Positions 36,536 through 44,345 of a stretch of DNA of 64,000 nt are shown here, piece after piece (within the stretch, counting starts at the first letter, position 1; every line of letters starts with the position of its first letter). Under the pieces are notes generated by a model that searched no databases, was not told the DNA's origin, and saw nothing but the letters and a program-made list of their open reading frames with translations. Made by a program: the position numbers and the translations under genes. This DNA is from Sphingobium sp. CR2-8 (GTDB lineage Bacteria; Pseudomonadota; Alphaproteobacteria; Sphingomonadales; Sphingomonadaceae), in contig NZ_JAYKZY010000002.1 of NCBI RefSeq assembly GCF_035818615.1, forward strand, positions 1,180,501-1,244,500. The letters run 5' to 3'.

Positions 36536-37471
36536 ATGCGGGCATTTCTTTTTCCGGGGCAGGGCAGCCAGTCCGTGGGCATGGGCAAGGCGCTGGCCGA
36601 CGCCAGTCCGGCGGCGCGGGAATTGTTTCAGGAAGTCGACGACGCCCTGTCGCAAAATCTGTTCCGCATCATGGTGGAGGGGCCGGATAGCGACCTGACG
36701 CTGACCGAAAATGCCCAGCCAGCGATCATGGCCAACGCCATCGCCACGCTGCGCGTGATGCAGGCGGAAGGCGGCTTCAGCCTGGCGGAGAAGGGCGATT
36801 ATGTCGCGGGCCACAGTTTGGGCGAATATAGCGCGCTCTGCGCCGTGGAGGCGTTCGATATCATCACGACGGCGCGCCTGCTGAAGCTGCGTGGCCAGTC
36901 GATGCAGGCGGCCGTGCCGGTGGGCGAGGGCGCGATGGCGGCCTTGCTGGGCGCGGACATCGACAAGGCGCAGGCGCTGGCCGACGCAGCGGCGCAGGGC
37001 GAAGTCTGCACCGTCGCCAACGATAACGATCCGAGCCAGGTCGTAATTTCGGGCCATCGCGCCGCGATCGAGCGTGCGGTCGCGCTGGTGAAGGATCATG
37101 GCATCAAGCGCGGCGTGCTGCTGCCGGTGTCGGCCCCTTTCCATTGCCCACTGATGCAGCCTGCCGCAGACGTGATGGCGGAAGCGCTCGCGAAGGCGGC
37201 GATCAACGCCCCGCTGCTACCGGTCTACGCCAATGTGCTGGCCGCGCCGATCGCCGACCCCGAAGAGATCAAGGCGCGCCTGGTCGAACAGGTGACAGGC
37301 CGCGTGCGCTGGCGCGAATCCGTGTCGGCCATGTGGGACGCGGGCGTCACCGAGTTCGTGGAGTTGGGCGGCAAGGTGCTCGGCCCCATGGTCAAGCGCA
37401 TCGCCCCCGACGCGACCGTGCGCAGCATCGTGACGATGGACGATATCGAGGCGGCGCTGGGCGCTTTTTAA
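36536..37471 (+). CDS. fabD: Malonyl-CoA:ACP transacylase
   Basis: Loads malonate onto acyl carrier protein for fatty-acid synthesis. 311 residues: FLFPGQGSQSVGMG at the N terminus, nucleophile GHSLGEYSALCA (Ser), and catalytic His in SAPFHCPLM. Start ATG 36536 with AGAGGA upstream. In related genomes fabD is normally followed directly by fabG; here a 445-nt inverted-repeat unit carrying a GxxExxY gene starts 6 nt after its stop. Confidence 0.97.
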   Translation: MRAFLFPGQGSQSVGMGKALADASPAARELFQEVDDALSQNLFRIMVEGPDSDLTLTENAQPAIMANAIATLRVMQAEGGFSLAEKGDYVAGHSLGEYSALCAVEAFDIITTARLLKLRGQSMQAAVPVGEGAMAALLGADIDKAQALADAAAQGEVCTVANDNDPSQVVISGHRAAIERAVALVKDHGIKRGVLLPVSAPFHCPLMQPAADVMAEALAKAAINAPLLPVYANVLAAPIADPEEIKARLVEQVTGRVRWRESVSAMWDAGVTEFVELGGKVLGPMVKRIAPDATVRSIVTMDDIEAALGAF

Positions 37472-37476
37472 ATTTT

Positions 37477-37508
37477 GTTCGCGCGGAGGCGCGAAGACGC
37501 GGAGGAGA
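37477..37508. repeat. Left arm of the inverted repeat bounding the GxxExxY gene
   Basis: A 32-nt sequence (core CGCGGAGGCGCGAAGACG) starting 6 nt after the fabD stop. It matches the complement of 37890-37921 with two mismatches. Its GGAGGAG end doubles as the ribosome binding site of the GxxExxY gene. Confidence 0.88.
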
Positions 37509-37509
37509 T

Positions 37510-37965
37510 TTGGTCGAGATCGACCGCATCAGTGGCGACGTTTTGAATCTGGCTCTGCGTGTGCACCGCGAATTGGGGCCGGGATTATTGGAGAGCGTCT
37601 ATGAGATGATCCTGGCGGCCAAATTGGCCGCCATGGGTTATGTGGTGGAGAGACAGCGCCCGTTCGATGTCGAATATGACGGGTTGCGGTTCGATGCAGC
37701 CTTTCGCATCGATCTCATTGTAGAAGGCGTGCTTCTGGTTGAAATCAAATCGGCGGAACGCCTCAGCCCGGCCCACGCAAAGCAATTGCTGACCTATCTT
37801 CGCCTGACGAAACAGCCCGTTGGGTTGCTCATCAATTTCGGCGGCGCGACGCTCAAGGAAGGGGGGCAAGCGCATAGTCAACGACTATGTCCCCTCCGCG
37901 TCTTCGCGCCTCCGCGTGAACCAAAAAGAACAAGGAGACTGACATGTTCGACCTTACAGGCATGA
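37510..37965 (+). CDS. GxxExxY protein (PD-(D/E)XK nuclease-like), inserted between fabD and fabG
   Basis: ~144-151 residues. The name-giving motif is in LGPGLLESVYEMIL, and a nuclease-like core follows: Asp in FRIDLIV and E-x-K in LLVEIKSAERLSPAH, then LLTYLRLTKQPVGLLINFG. This family is grouped with PD-(D/E)XK nucleases, but its job is unknown. TTG start at 37510 preceded by GGAGGAG from the left repeat arm. As it stands the frame ends at 37965 inside fabG. Removing one G from the G6 run at 37861-37866 gives the family-like LKEGGKRIVND and a stop at 37940-37942, one base before the fabG start. Its last ~15 codons then lie in the right repeat arm. The whole unit looks like an insertion into the fab operon. 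Confidence 0.88.
   Translation: MVEIDRISGDVLNLALRVHRELGPGLLESVYEMILAAKLAAMGYVVERQRPFDVEYDGLRFDAAFRIDLIVEGVLLVEIKSAERLSPAHAKQLLTYLRLTKQPVGLLINFGGATLKEGGQAHSQRLCPLRVFAPPREPKRTRRLTCSTLQA
37890..37921. repeat. Right arm of the inverted repeat bounding the GxxExxY gene
   Basis: Complement of the left arm at 37477-37508 (30 of 32 positions), followed by an A-rich run (CAAAAAGAA) as in the solo copy at 30891-30920. It ends 10 nt before the AAGGAG of fabG. Confidence 0.88.
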
Positions 37966-38683
37966 CCGCGCTGGTGACGGGCGCTTCGGGGGGATCGGTT
38001 CTTCCATCGCCCGGGCGCTCGCGGCGCAGGGCGCGACGCTGGCGCTTTCGGGCAGCAATGCAGACAAGCTCAAGGCCTTTGCCGCCGAACTGGGCGGGGA
38101 TCACAAGACGATCGTCTGCAACCTGAGCGATTCCGCGTCGGTCGATGCGCTGGTGCCGCAGGCGGTCGAAGCGCTCGGCGGGAAGGTCGACATCCTCGTC
38201 AACAATGCCGGCATCACTCGCGACAACCTGATCTTGCGGATGAAGGATGAGGAATGGTCGCAGGTCATCTCTGTCAATCTGGAGGCGGCGTTTCGTCTCG
38301 TCCGCGCGGCGGCCAAGCCGATGATGAAGGCCCGCTTCGGCCGCATCATTTCCATCACCTCGGTCGTCGGCGTCACCGGCAATCCCGGTCAGGCCAATTA
38401 TTGCGCGTCGAAAGCCGGCATCATCGGTATGTCCAAATCGCTTGCGCAGGAACTGGGGAGCAGGGGCATCACCGTCAATTGCGTGGCACCGGGCTTCATC
38501 CGGTCGGCCATGACCGATGCGCTCAACGATGCGCAGAAGGGCGCGATCCTCACCAAGATTCCGGCGGGCGATCTGGGCGATGGCGACGATATCGGCGCGG
38601 CGGTCGTCTATCTGGCGAGCCGCGAAGCCGGTTACGTCACCGGCCAGACGCTGCATGTGAATGGCGGGATGGCGATGATCTGA
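37944..38683 (+). CDS. fabG: 3-oxoacyl-ACP reductase (one-base frameshift)
   Basis: NADPH-dependent SDR of the fatty-acid elongation cycle. MTALVTGASGG starts the Rossmann fold, but the frame then breaks. One more base in the G6 run at 37988-37993 gives TGASGGIGSSIARALAAQGA and 246 residues, the standard FabG length. The rest has VDILVNNAGITRDNL, catalytic Ser/Tyr/Lys in SITSVVGVTG and NYCASKAGIIGMSKSLA, and YVTGQTLHVNGGMAMI. AAGGAG at 37932-37937 precedes the ATG. Because FabG is usually essential, the break is almost certainly a sequence error. Its 3' end overlaps the convergent GT87 gene by 47 nt. Confidence 0.95.
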
Positions 38684-39878
38684 ACCGGGCGAGCGCGCCG
38701 TCCAGCAGGATGGCGCGCCGCACCGCCAGCGCCAGCACGGCGATGGCGGCGATCAGATCGACCGGGATATGGGTCAGGTCCGACAGGAACCGGCCGAACA
38801 GCGGGGCGATCCAGGCATAGGCGAGTCCTGTCGGCTCCCACGCCAGGACGCCCCGTTTCTGCATGTCCGCCACCAGGAAGGCGATGGCGACGCCCAGCAG
38901 CACGAAATCGTAATCCAGAACATAGGGCGTGCAGAGCAGAGCCGCGCTCAGCGCCGCCGCGCCGCGCACAGCCGTCGATCCGCGTCGGGCCGCCAGCGCC
39001 GCCGCCCCGATCGCGATGGCGGTGACGACAGCCTGGACGCCATAGGCGATCGGAATCGATCCACCCCATTGGCGCATCGCGGCGAAGGGGCTGGGGATTT
39101 TCTCCCAGCCGGTATCGCCTGCCTCTATGACGATATGTTGCGTCAGCGGCAGGGAATCGAGGAAGGCCCGCCAGACCGGCCATCCCCAGATCGCCAGCGT
39201 CACCAGGCATAGCGCCATGACGGTCAGGGCCGCTGCAACGAAAGCGCGCCAATTGCCGCGCGCGATTATCACCACCGGGATCAGCACCGCAAATTGCGGC
39301 TTGTAGACCAACGCGCCCAGCAGCATGCCTGCCACCCAGGGGCGTCTGTCCAGCAACAGCATGCCCGTGCCCAGAAGGCTGGCCGTCAGGAAGGCATTCT
39401 GACCATGGCCCAGGCAAATCAGCACGACCGGCGCGCCCAGCGCCACCAGCATCGCGTCGCGATCCCCCGGCAATATGCGCCGCACCAGCGCCAGTGCCAG
39501 CATCAGTGTCGAACCCTGCCAGAGCACAAGCGCGGCGACATAGGGGAATTGGGCAAGCAACGTCGCGATGATCAGGAAGGGCGGGGGGTAGTGCCAACCG
39601 TAGAAGGGGATGGCGACATCATGATGCACCTGTTTCTGCACGTCATAGTGGCGCGCCCAGTTCCACGCATCTGGCGCCCGACCATGGTCGGCCATCCAGC
39701 CCGCGCTCCAGACATTGGAAAAGTCCGTCCCCAGCGGCCGTCCCAGCGAATCCACCGTGCCATGCGCGGTCGCGAAGAGGTAGAGGAGGCCGATCACCGT
39801 CGCCGCCAGCACCAGCATCGCAACCAGGCGGATGCGCGCGCGGGTGACCAGTTGATCGGGGAGCGGAAAGGCGCGCAT
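38637..39878 (-). CDS. Glycosyltransferase family 87 (polyprenyl-mannose-type), membrane protein
   Basis: 413-residue GT87-type (DUF2029) integral membrane protein with ~10 helices. Family features: an acidic residue in an early periplasmic loop (LGTDFSNVWSAGWM), the WHYPPPFLIIATLLAQFPY motif after TM2, and GMLLGALVYKPQFAVLIPVVI. It would transfer a sugar from a polyprenyl donor; acceptor unknown. Start ATG 39878. Its tail overlaps fabG by 47 nt tail-to-tail, unusual but possible. It interrupts the fab gene run on the opposite strand. Confidence 0.87.
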   Translation of the reverse strand: MRAFPLPDQLVTRARIRLVAMLVLAATVIGLLYLFATAHGTVDSLGRPLGTDFSNVWSAGWMADHGRAPDAWNWARHYDVQKQVHHDVAIPFYGWHYPPPFLIIATLLAQFPYVAALVLWQGSTLMLALALVRRILPGDRDAMLVALGAPVVLICLGHGQNAFLTASLLGTGMLLLDRRPWVAGMLLGALVYKPQFAVLIPVVIIARGNWRAFVAAALTVMALCLVTLAIWGWPVWRAFLDSLPLTQHIVIEAGDTGWEKIPSPFAAMRQWGGSIPIAYGVQAVVTAIAIGAAALAARRGSTAVRGAAALSAALLCTPYVLDYDFVLLGVAIAFLVADMQKRGVLAWEPTGLAYAWIAPLFGRFLSDLTHIPVDLIAAIAVLALAVRRAILLDGALARFRSSPSRHSHAASGR

Positions 39879-40087
39879 GCGGTTTCCATCGCACAAAGGC
39901 GCTGAAATTTTGGTAAATAGGTCGTTATGCAGAGCGGCAGGCCAAGTTTTTTGTTGCCGTACAGGCACTGGATGGGATGAAAGGGGCTTGGCGGCCTTCC
40001 CTCTTGCCTCTATCGGAGCTTGGCACTAGGGCAATGCCTTAACGGTTATTCACAACCACCAACGATACCAGTCAAGAAGGACCACTC

Positions 40088-40321
40088 ATGAGTGAGACCG
40101 CGGATCGCGTAAAGAAAATCGTCGTCGAGCATCTGGGCGTTGAAGCCGAAAAGGTGACCGAGGATGCCAGCTTCATCGACGATCTGGGCGCGGACAGCCT
40201 GGACATCGTCGAGCTGGTCATGGCGTTCGAAGAAGAATTCGGCGTTGAAATCCCTGACGACGCTGCCGAAAAGATCGCGACCGTCAAGGATGCGATCGAT
40301 TATATCGACAGCAAGCAGTAA
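40088..40321 (+). CDS. acpP: Acyl carrier protein
   Basis: 77-residue acidic carrier for fatty-acid synthesis. The phosphopantetheine Ser is in [22 protein letters not shown]. Ribosome binding site AAGGA upstream of ATG 40088. fabF follows 180 nt downstream behind a terminator, the usual acpP-fabF order. Confidence 0.98.
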   Translation: MSETADRVKKIVVEHLGVEAEKVTEDASFIDDLGADSLDIVELVMAFEEEFGVEIPDDAAEKIATVKDAIDYIDSKQ

Positions 40322-40373
40322 GGCGTCTTGCGGCCCGCGTGCGATGCGCCGGGCCGCCCTGCGCGTTAGGAAA

Positions 40374-40417
40374 TGGCTCCCTCCTGTCCGGTAATTCCGG
40401 AATGTGGGGAGCTTTTT
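40374..40417 (+). terminator. Terminator between acpP and fabF
   Basis: GCTCCC (40376-40381) pairs with GGGAGC (40407-40412); an inner CCGG/CCGG stem lies in the loop, and TTTTT follows at 40413-40417. It may limit fabF expression relative to abundant ACP. Confidence 0.8.
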
Positions 40418-40501
40418 CGTATCTGGCGCACCGTTCACAATAGGGCTGCAAGCCACTAGATGGACGATGCGAAGCCAAAGAGAATATTTCGGAGCAAGCA
40501 T

Positions 40502-41761
40502 ATGCGTCGTGTCGTCGTCACTGGCCTTGGCATGGTCAGCCCTTTGGGCGGAGATGTGGAAACCAGTTGGAAGAATATCATCGCGTCCAAATCCGGCGCG
40601 GCCACGATCACGCGCTTCGATCCTACCGACTATAAATGCCGCATCGCTTGCGAAGTGAAGCCCAAGGACCATGAATATGGTTACGACGCGTCGCTGGATG
40701 TCGATCACAAGATCCAGCGCCAGGTCGACCTATTCATCGTGTTCGGCATCTCCGCCGCCAGCCAGGCGCTGCGCGACGCGGGCCTCGACAATATGTCGGA
40801 AGAAGAACGGCTGCGCGCCGGTTGCTCGATCGGTTCGGGCATCGGCGGTCTGCCCGGCATCGAAAGCGAATCGCTGGTGCTGGCCAACAAGGGGCCGAGC
40901 CGGGTCAGCCCGCATTTCGTCCATGGCCGCCTCATCAACCTGATCTCCGGCCAGGTTTCGATCAAATATGGCCTGATGGGGCCGAACCATGCGGTCGTCA
41001 CCGCTTGTTCGACCGGCGCGCATTCGATCGGCGACGCCGCGCGGATGATCGCGATGGACGATGCCGACGTCATGCTGGCGGGCGGCGCGGAAAGCGCGAT
41101 CTGCCCTATCGGCATCGCTGGTTTCGCCCAGGCGCGCGCGCTCTCGACCGGCTTCAACGACGATCCCACGCGCGCCAGCCGCCCCTATGACGTCAACCGC
41201 GACGGCTTCGTCATGGGCGAAGGCGCCGGCGTGGTCGTACTCGAAGAATATGAACGGGCGAAGGCGCGCGGCGCGAAAATCTATGCCGAAGTGCTGGGTT
41301 ACGGCCTGTCGGGTGACGCCTATCATGTCACCGCGCCGCATCCCGAAGGATCGGGCGCGTTCCGTTCGATGCAGATGGCGCTCAAGAAGTCGGGCCTGTC
41401 CCTCGACGACATCGACTATGTGAACGCGCATGGCACATCGACCCCGCTGGGCGACGAACTGGAACTGGGCGCGGTGCGCCGCCTGTTCGGCGACCAGATC
41501 GGCCATATGTCGATGTCGTCCACCAAGTCGGCGATCGGCCATCTGCTGGGCGGCGCGGGCGCGGTGGAAAGCATCTTCTGCATCCTCGCCATGCGCGACG
41601 GCATCGTGCCGCCGACGCTGAACCTCGATGAACCGAGCGAAAGCTGCAAGGGCGTGGACCTGGTCCCGCACGTCGCCAAGGAGCGCAAGGTGCGCGCGGT
41701 GCTGAACAATTCGTTCGGCTTCGGCGGCACCAACGCCTCGCTGATCATGAAGGCGATCTGA
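40502..41761 (+). CDS. fabF: 3-oxoacyl-ACP synthase II
   Basis: Condensing enzyme of fatty-acid elongation, 419 residues. The Cys-His-His triad is visible in VVTACSTGAHSIGDAA, VNAHGTSTPLGDELE and STKSAIGHLLGGAGAVE. Start ATG 40502 with GGAG 7 nt upstream. Followed by mltG on the same strand after a palindrome pair. Confidence 0.98.
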   Translation: MRRVVVTGLGMVSPLGGDVETSWKNIIASKSGAATITRFDPTDYKCRIACEVKPKDHEYGYDASLDVDHKIQRQVDLFIVFGISAASQALRDAGLDNMSEEERLRAGCSIGSGIGGLPGIESESLVLANKGPSRVSPHFVHGRLINLISGQVSIKYGLMGPNHAVVTACSTGAHSIGDAARMIAMDDADVMLAGGAESAICPIGIAGFAQARALSTGFNDDPTRASRPYDVNRDGFVMGEGAGVVVLEEYERAKARGAKIYAEVLGYGLSGDAYHVTAPHPEGSGAFRSMQMALKKSGLSLDDIDYVNAHGTSTPLGDELELGAVRRLFGDQIGHMSMSSTKSAIGHLLGGAGAVESIFCILAMRDGIVPPTLNLDEPSESCKGVDLVPHVAKERKVRAVLNNSFGFGGTNASLIMKAI

Positions 41762-41778
41762 GGCAGGTTATCCATTCT

Positions 41779-41844
41779 GTTCCCCGGCGAAGGCCGGGGT
41801 CCAGTCCCTCGCTCTGAACTGGACCCTGGCCTTCGCCGGGGAAC
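41779..41844. repeat. Inverted pair of CCCCGGC-family palindromes
   Basis: Two arms (GTTCCCCGGCGAAGGCCGGG and complement with one substitution) fill the 94-nt gap between fabF and mltG. Same family as 30800. Confidence 0.85.
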
Positions 41845-41855
41845 AGGGGAACCCT

Positions 41856-42854
41856 ATGGCAAAGCGAACCCGCACCGGCCCCATGCGACGACTAGGCGGC
41901 ATCGTCCTGCTGATCGGGCTGGCGGTCGCTGCCTTCATCGCGTTCCGCTTCGTCTATGGGTGGAGCGAGCCAGGCCCCGCGAAACAGGATGTCCGTATCG
42001 TCGTGCCGGAAGGGGCGACGCTGTCCGACGCGGCGGTGCTGCTGAAACAGGGTGGGGCGGTGCGGTCCGCCGACGCCTTTCTGACGCGGGCGAAGCTGTT
42101 CGGCAGCGGCAAATCGATCAAGGCAGGCGAGTTCATCCTGCCCGCAGGCGCCAGCAACAGCGACATCCTGTCCATCCTGCAAGGCGGCAAGACGCTTACC
42201 CGCCTCATCACCATTCCCGAAGGCATGCCGTCCATCCTGGTGCATGAGCGGCTGATGGCGAACGACCAGTTGACGGGCGACATTCCGGTGCCCGACGAAG
42301 GCAGCGTGCTGCCCGACAGCTATGCCTTCGACAAGGGCGAGGCGCGCGCCGTCGTGTTGAAACGCATGCAGGCGGCGATGGACAAGGCCCTGGCCCAACT
42401 CTGGGCGGAGCGCGCGGCCAACACCATCGTCAAATCGCCCAGGGAAGCGGTCATCCTCGCCAGCATCGTGGAGAAGGAAACCGGCGTTCCTTTGGAGCGG
42501 CCCATGGTGGCGGGGGTCTATGCCAACCGGTTGCGCACCAACATGATGTTGCAGGCGGACCCGACCATCATCTACCCGATCACGCGGGGCAAGCCGCTGG
42601 GCCGCCGCATCCGCAAGTCGGAAATCGCGGCGGTCAACGACTACAACACCTACGCCATGGTCGGCCTGCCCAAGGGACCGATCGCCAATCCGGGACGGCT
42701 GTCGATCCTGGCGGTATTGCACCCGGCGCAAACCAAGGCGCTCTATTTCGTCGCCGATGGCAAGGGCGGCCATATCTTCGCCGACACCTATCAGCAGCAT
42801 AATGAAAATGTGCGCAAATGGTTCGAAATCCGCCGCGCGCGCGGCGAGTTGTGA
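41856..42854 (+). CDS. mltG: Endolytic murein transglycosylase
   Basis: YceG-family inner-membrane enzyme that cuts nascent glycan strands and acts as a terminase. 332 residues with one TM helix (LGGIVLLIGLAVAAFIAFRF). The catalytic Glu is in VILASIVEKETGVPLERP, followed by VYANRLRTNMMLQADPTIIYP and VNDYNTYAMVGLPKGPIANPG. The conserved acpP-fabF-mltG order supports it. The GTG of the next gene overlaps its stop. Confidence 0.97.
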   Translation: MAKRTRTGPMRRLGGIVLLIGLAVAAFIAFRFVYGWSEPGPAKQDVRIVVPEGATLSDAAVLLKQGGAVRSADAFLTRAKLFGSGKSIKAGEFILPAGASNSDILSILQGGKTLTRLITIPEGMPSILVHERLMANDQLTGDIPVPDEGSVLPDSYAFDKGEARAVVLKRMQAAMDKALAQLWAERAANTIVKSPREAVILASIVEKETGVPLERPMVAGVYANRLRTNMMLQADPTIIYPITRGKPLGRRIRKSEIAAVNDYNTYAMVGLPKGPIANPGRLSILAVLHPAQTKALYFVADGKGGHIFADTYQQHNENVRKWFEIRRARGEL

Positions 42855-43225
42855 GGTATCGGCGCTGGATCGCGGCGGCATTCTTGGCTGTCATGCCGTT
42901 ACCCGGCGCTGCGAAGGCACAGACGCATCATCCAGCGGTCCGCCACGCGGTGCGCTGCTTCATCGTCGTGTCGTCCCTTGCCACGAACGAAGATGCGACG
43001 ATGAAGATGTCGGGTCTGATCGGATCGATGTTCTTCGCGGACCAGATCTTCGGGGCGGAGCCAGATATCGACCTCACTAGCCTGATGACGCGTGAGGCGA
43101 TCGATATCGACGAAAGCCAGACCCGGACATTGCTTGTTCAATGTGGCGAAGAATTGAAGCAACGTGGCGGTCAGATCACGGCCGCTGGCAACGCCTTGAG
43201 CGCGATGAGCGGCAAGGCCCGCTGA
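42851..43225 (+). CDS. Exported protein of unknown function
   Basis: 124 residues with a signal peptide (RWIAAAFLAVMPLPGAAKA|Q). The mature part is predicted helical and has two Cys (VRCFIVVSSL; LLVQCGEELKQRGGQI) that could form a disulfide. GTG start at 42851 overlaps the mltG stop (GTGA), so it is co-translated with mltG. I do not recognise the family. Confidence 0.75.
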   Translation: MRYRRWIAAAFLAVMPLPGAAKAQTHHPAVRHAVRCFIVVSSLATNEDATMKMSGLIGSMFFADQIFGAEPDIDLTSLMTREAIDIDESQTRTLLVQCGEELKQRGGQITAAGNALSAMSGKAR

Positions 43226-43234
43226 CCTGTCCAA

Positions 43235-43657
43235 TCAGCGCAAAAGGCCCCTCGCGACGAGCGAACGGCTATAAAGCCAGCCGAACAGCGCCACCGCGAT
43301 GATGAGCGCGGGAAAGGGAACGGTGGCAACCCATCCCTTTTCCGCCAGCAAGTGGGTGCCCAGGAACGTATAGCCGAACTGCACGATGACGCAGACAAGC
43401 GACAGCAGGAACAGGAAGGCGGCGATCGATTTGCGCAACAGCAGCGCGATCGCGCCCAGCGTGCCGGTCGCCACGGCGATGGCATAGACGGTCCATACCC
43501 AGCCTGGCATCGTCGCGAAGGCGCGGGCGGCGGCGGGATCGGTTCTGGCCAGCGCGCTCAGATCGACCGTATATTGCATGATGAAGGCCGCGATCCCCAT
43601 CAGGCCCCATAACAACAGGATGACCCCGATGATCGTAACCTTGCGCGACGTGGACAT
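43235..43657 (-). CDS. Four-helix membrane protein of unknown function
   Basis: 140 residues, four hydrophobic segments (about 8-27, 53-72, 78-100, 112-131), with a short periplasmic loop after TM1. It converges with the exported protein gene (9 nt apart). Ribosome binding site GGGGAAAGATC-like before ATG 43657. No motif allows a function. Confidence 0.75.
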   Translation of the reverse strand: MSTSRKVTIIGVILLLWGLMGIAAFIMQYTVDLSALARTDPAAARAFATMPGWVWTVYAIAVATGTLGAIALLLRKSIAAFLFLLSLVCVIVQFGYTFLGTHLLAEKGWVATVPFPALIIAVALFGWLYSRSLVARGLLR

Positions 43658-43741
43658 GATCTTTCCCCTCCATGACGTCGCTGCGCCGGGCAGGACGCTC
43701 TATAGGGATGATACACCTGATAGCATTGGACCGAAAGAGAC

Positions 43742-44260
43742 ATGACGATAGCGGAACGACGTGCGCCGATCATCGTGACGGCGCTGATGGGCGCGGCGGA
43801 CTTTGCCTGGGCGGATGGTCTGCGCCGCGCGCATTTTCCGCCGGAACGCAATCAACTGTCCGCCCATGTGACCCTGTTTCACCATCTTCCGCCCTCGCTG
43901 CTGGACGAGATTGCAGCGCGGTTGAAAACCCTGTGCCGTGGCCCCGCGCCGGCGGCCAGGCTGGCAGCCGTCATGCCGCTGGGGCAGGGGGTCGCCTATC
44001 GCATCGACAGCCCCGAGCTGATGGCGATGCGCGATGAACTGGCCGACGCATTTGCAGGCCTGCTAACTCCGCAGGATCAGGCCCGTCCGCGCCTGCACGT
44101 CACGATCCAGAACAAGGTGAAGCCACAGGAAGCGAAGGCGCTGGCGGAGCGATTGGCGGCGGAATTTCAACCGCGCGCCTTCGCCATTTCAGGCCTTGCC
44201 GCCTGGCATTATCGCGGCGGGCCATGGGAATTGGCGATGAAGGCGATGTTCAGGGGGTAG
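43742..44260 (+). CDS. 2'-5' RNA ligase family protein
   Basis: 172-residue 2H phosphoesterase-type protein. The two HxT signature motifs are in LSAHVTLFHHLP and RLHVTIQNKVKP, spaced as in the family (LigT/CPDase). Related enzymes open cyclic phosphodiesters or join RNA ends; the biological substrate in bacteria is unclear. Divergent from the membrane-protein gene. Confidence 0.88.
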   Translation: MTIAERRAPIIVTALMGAADFAWADGLRRAHFPPERNQLSAHVTLFHHLPPSLLDEIAARLKTLCRGPAPAARLAAVMPLGQGVAYRIDSPELMAMRDELADAFAGLLTPQDQARPRLHVTIQNKVKPQEAKALAERLAAEFQPRAFAISGLAAWHYRGGPWELAMKAMFRG

Positions 44261-44276
44261 GGCGGTCAGCTACTTA

Positions 44277-44338
44277 TCCTCTCCCGCAAAGGCGGGAGAG
44301 GATTATAAATCCGCCGTCCGCCACTATTGGCGGACGGC
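44277..44338. terminator. Two hairpins between convergent genes
   Basis: TCCTCTCCCGC (44277-44287) pairs perfectly with GCGGGAGAGGA (44292-44302) and is followed by TTATAAA. A second stem GCCGTCCGCC (44313-44322) / GGCGGACGGC (44329-44338) follows. Likely a bidirectional terminator. Confidence 0.7.
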
Positions 44339-44345
44339 GCACTAT

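Noticed and set aside
37944..38683. fabG as a pseudogene
   Set aside because: One missing G in a G6 run explains the break, the rest is intact, and FabG is normally essential; nine other genes show the same error type.
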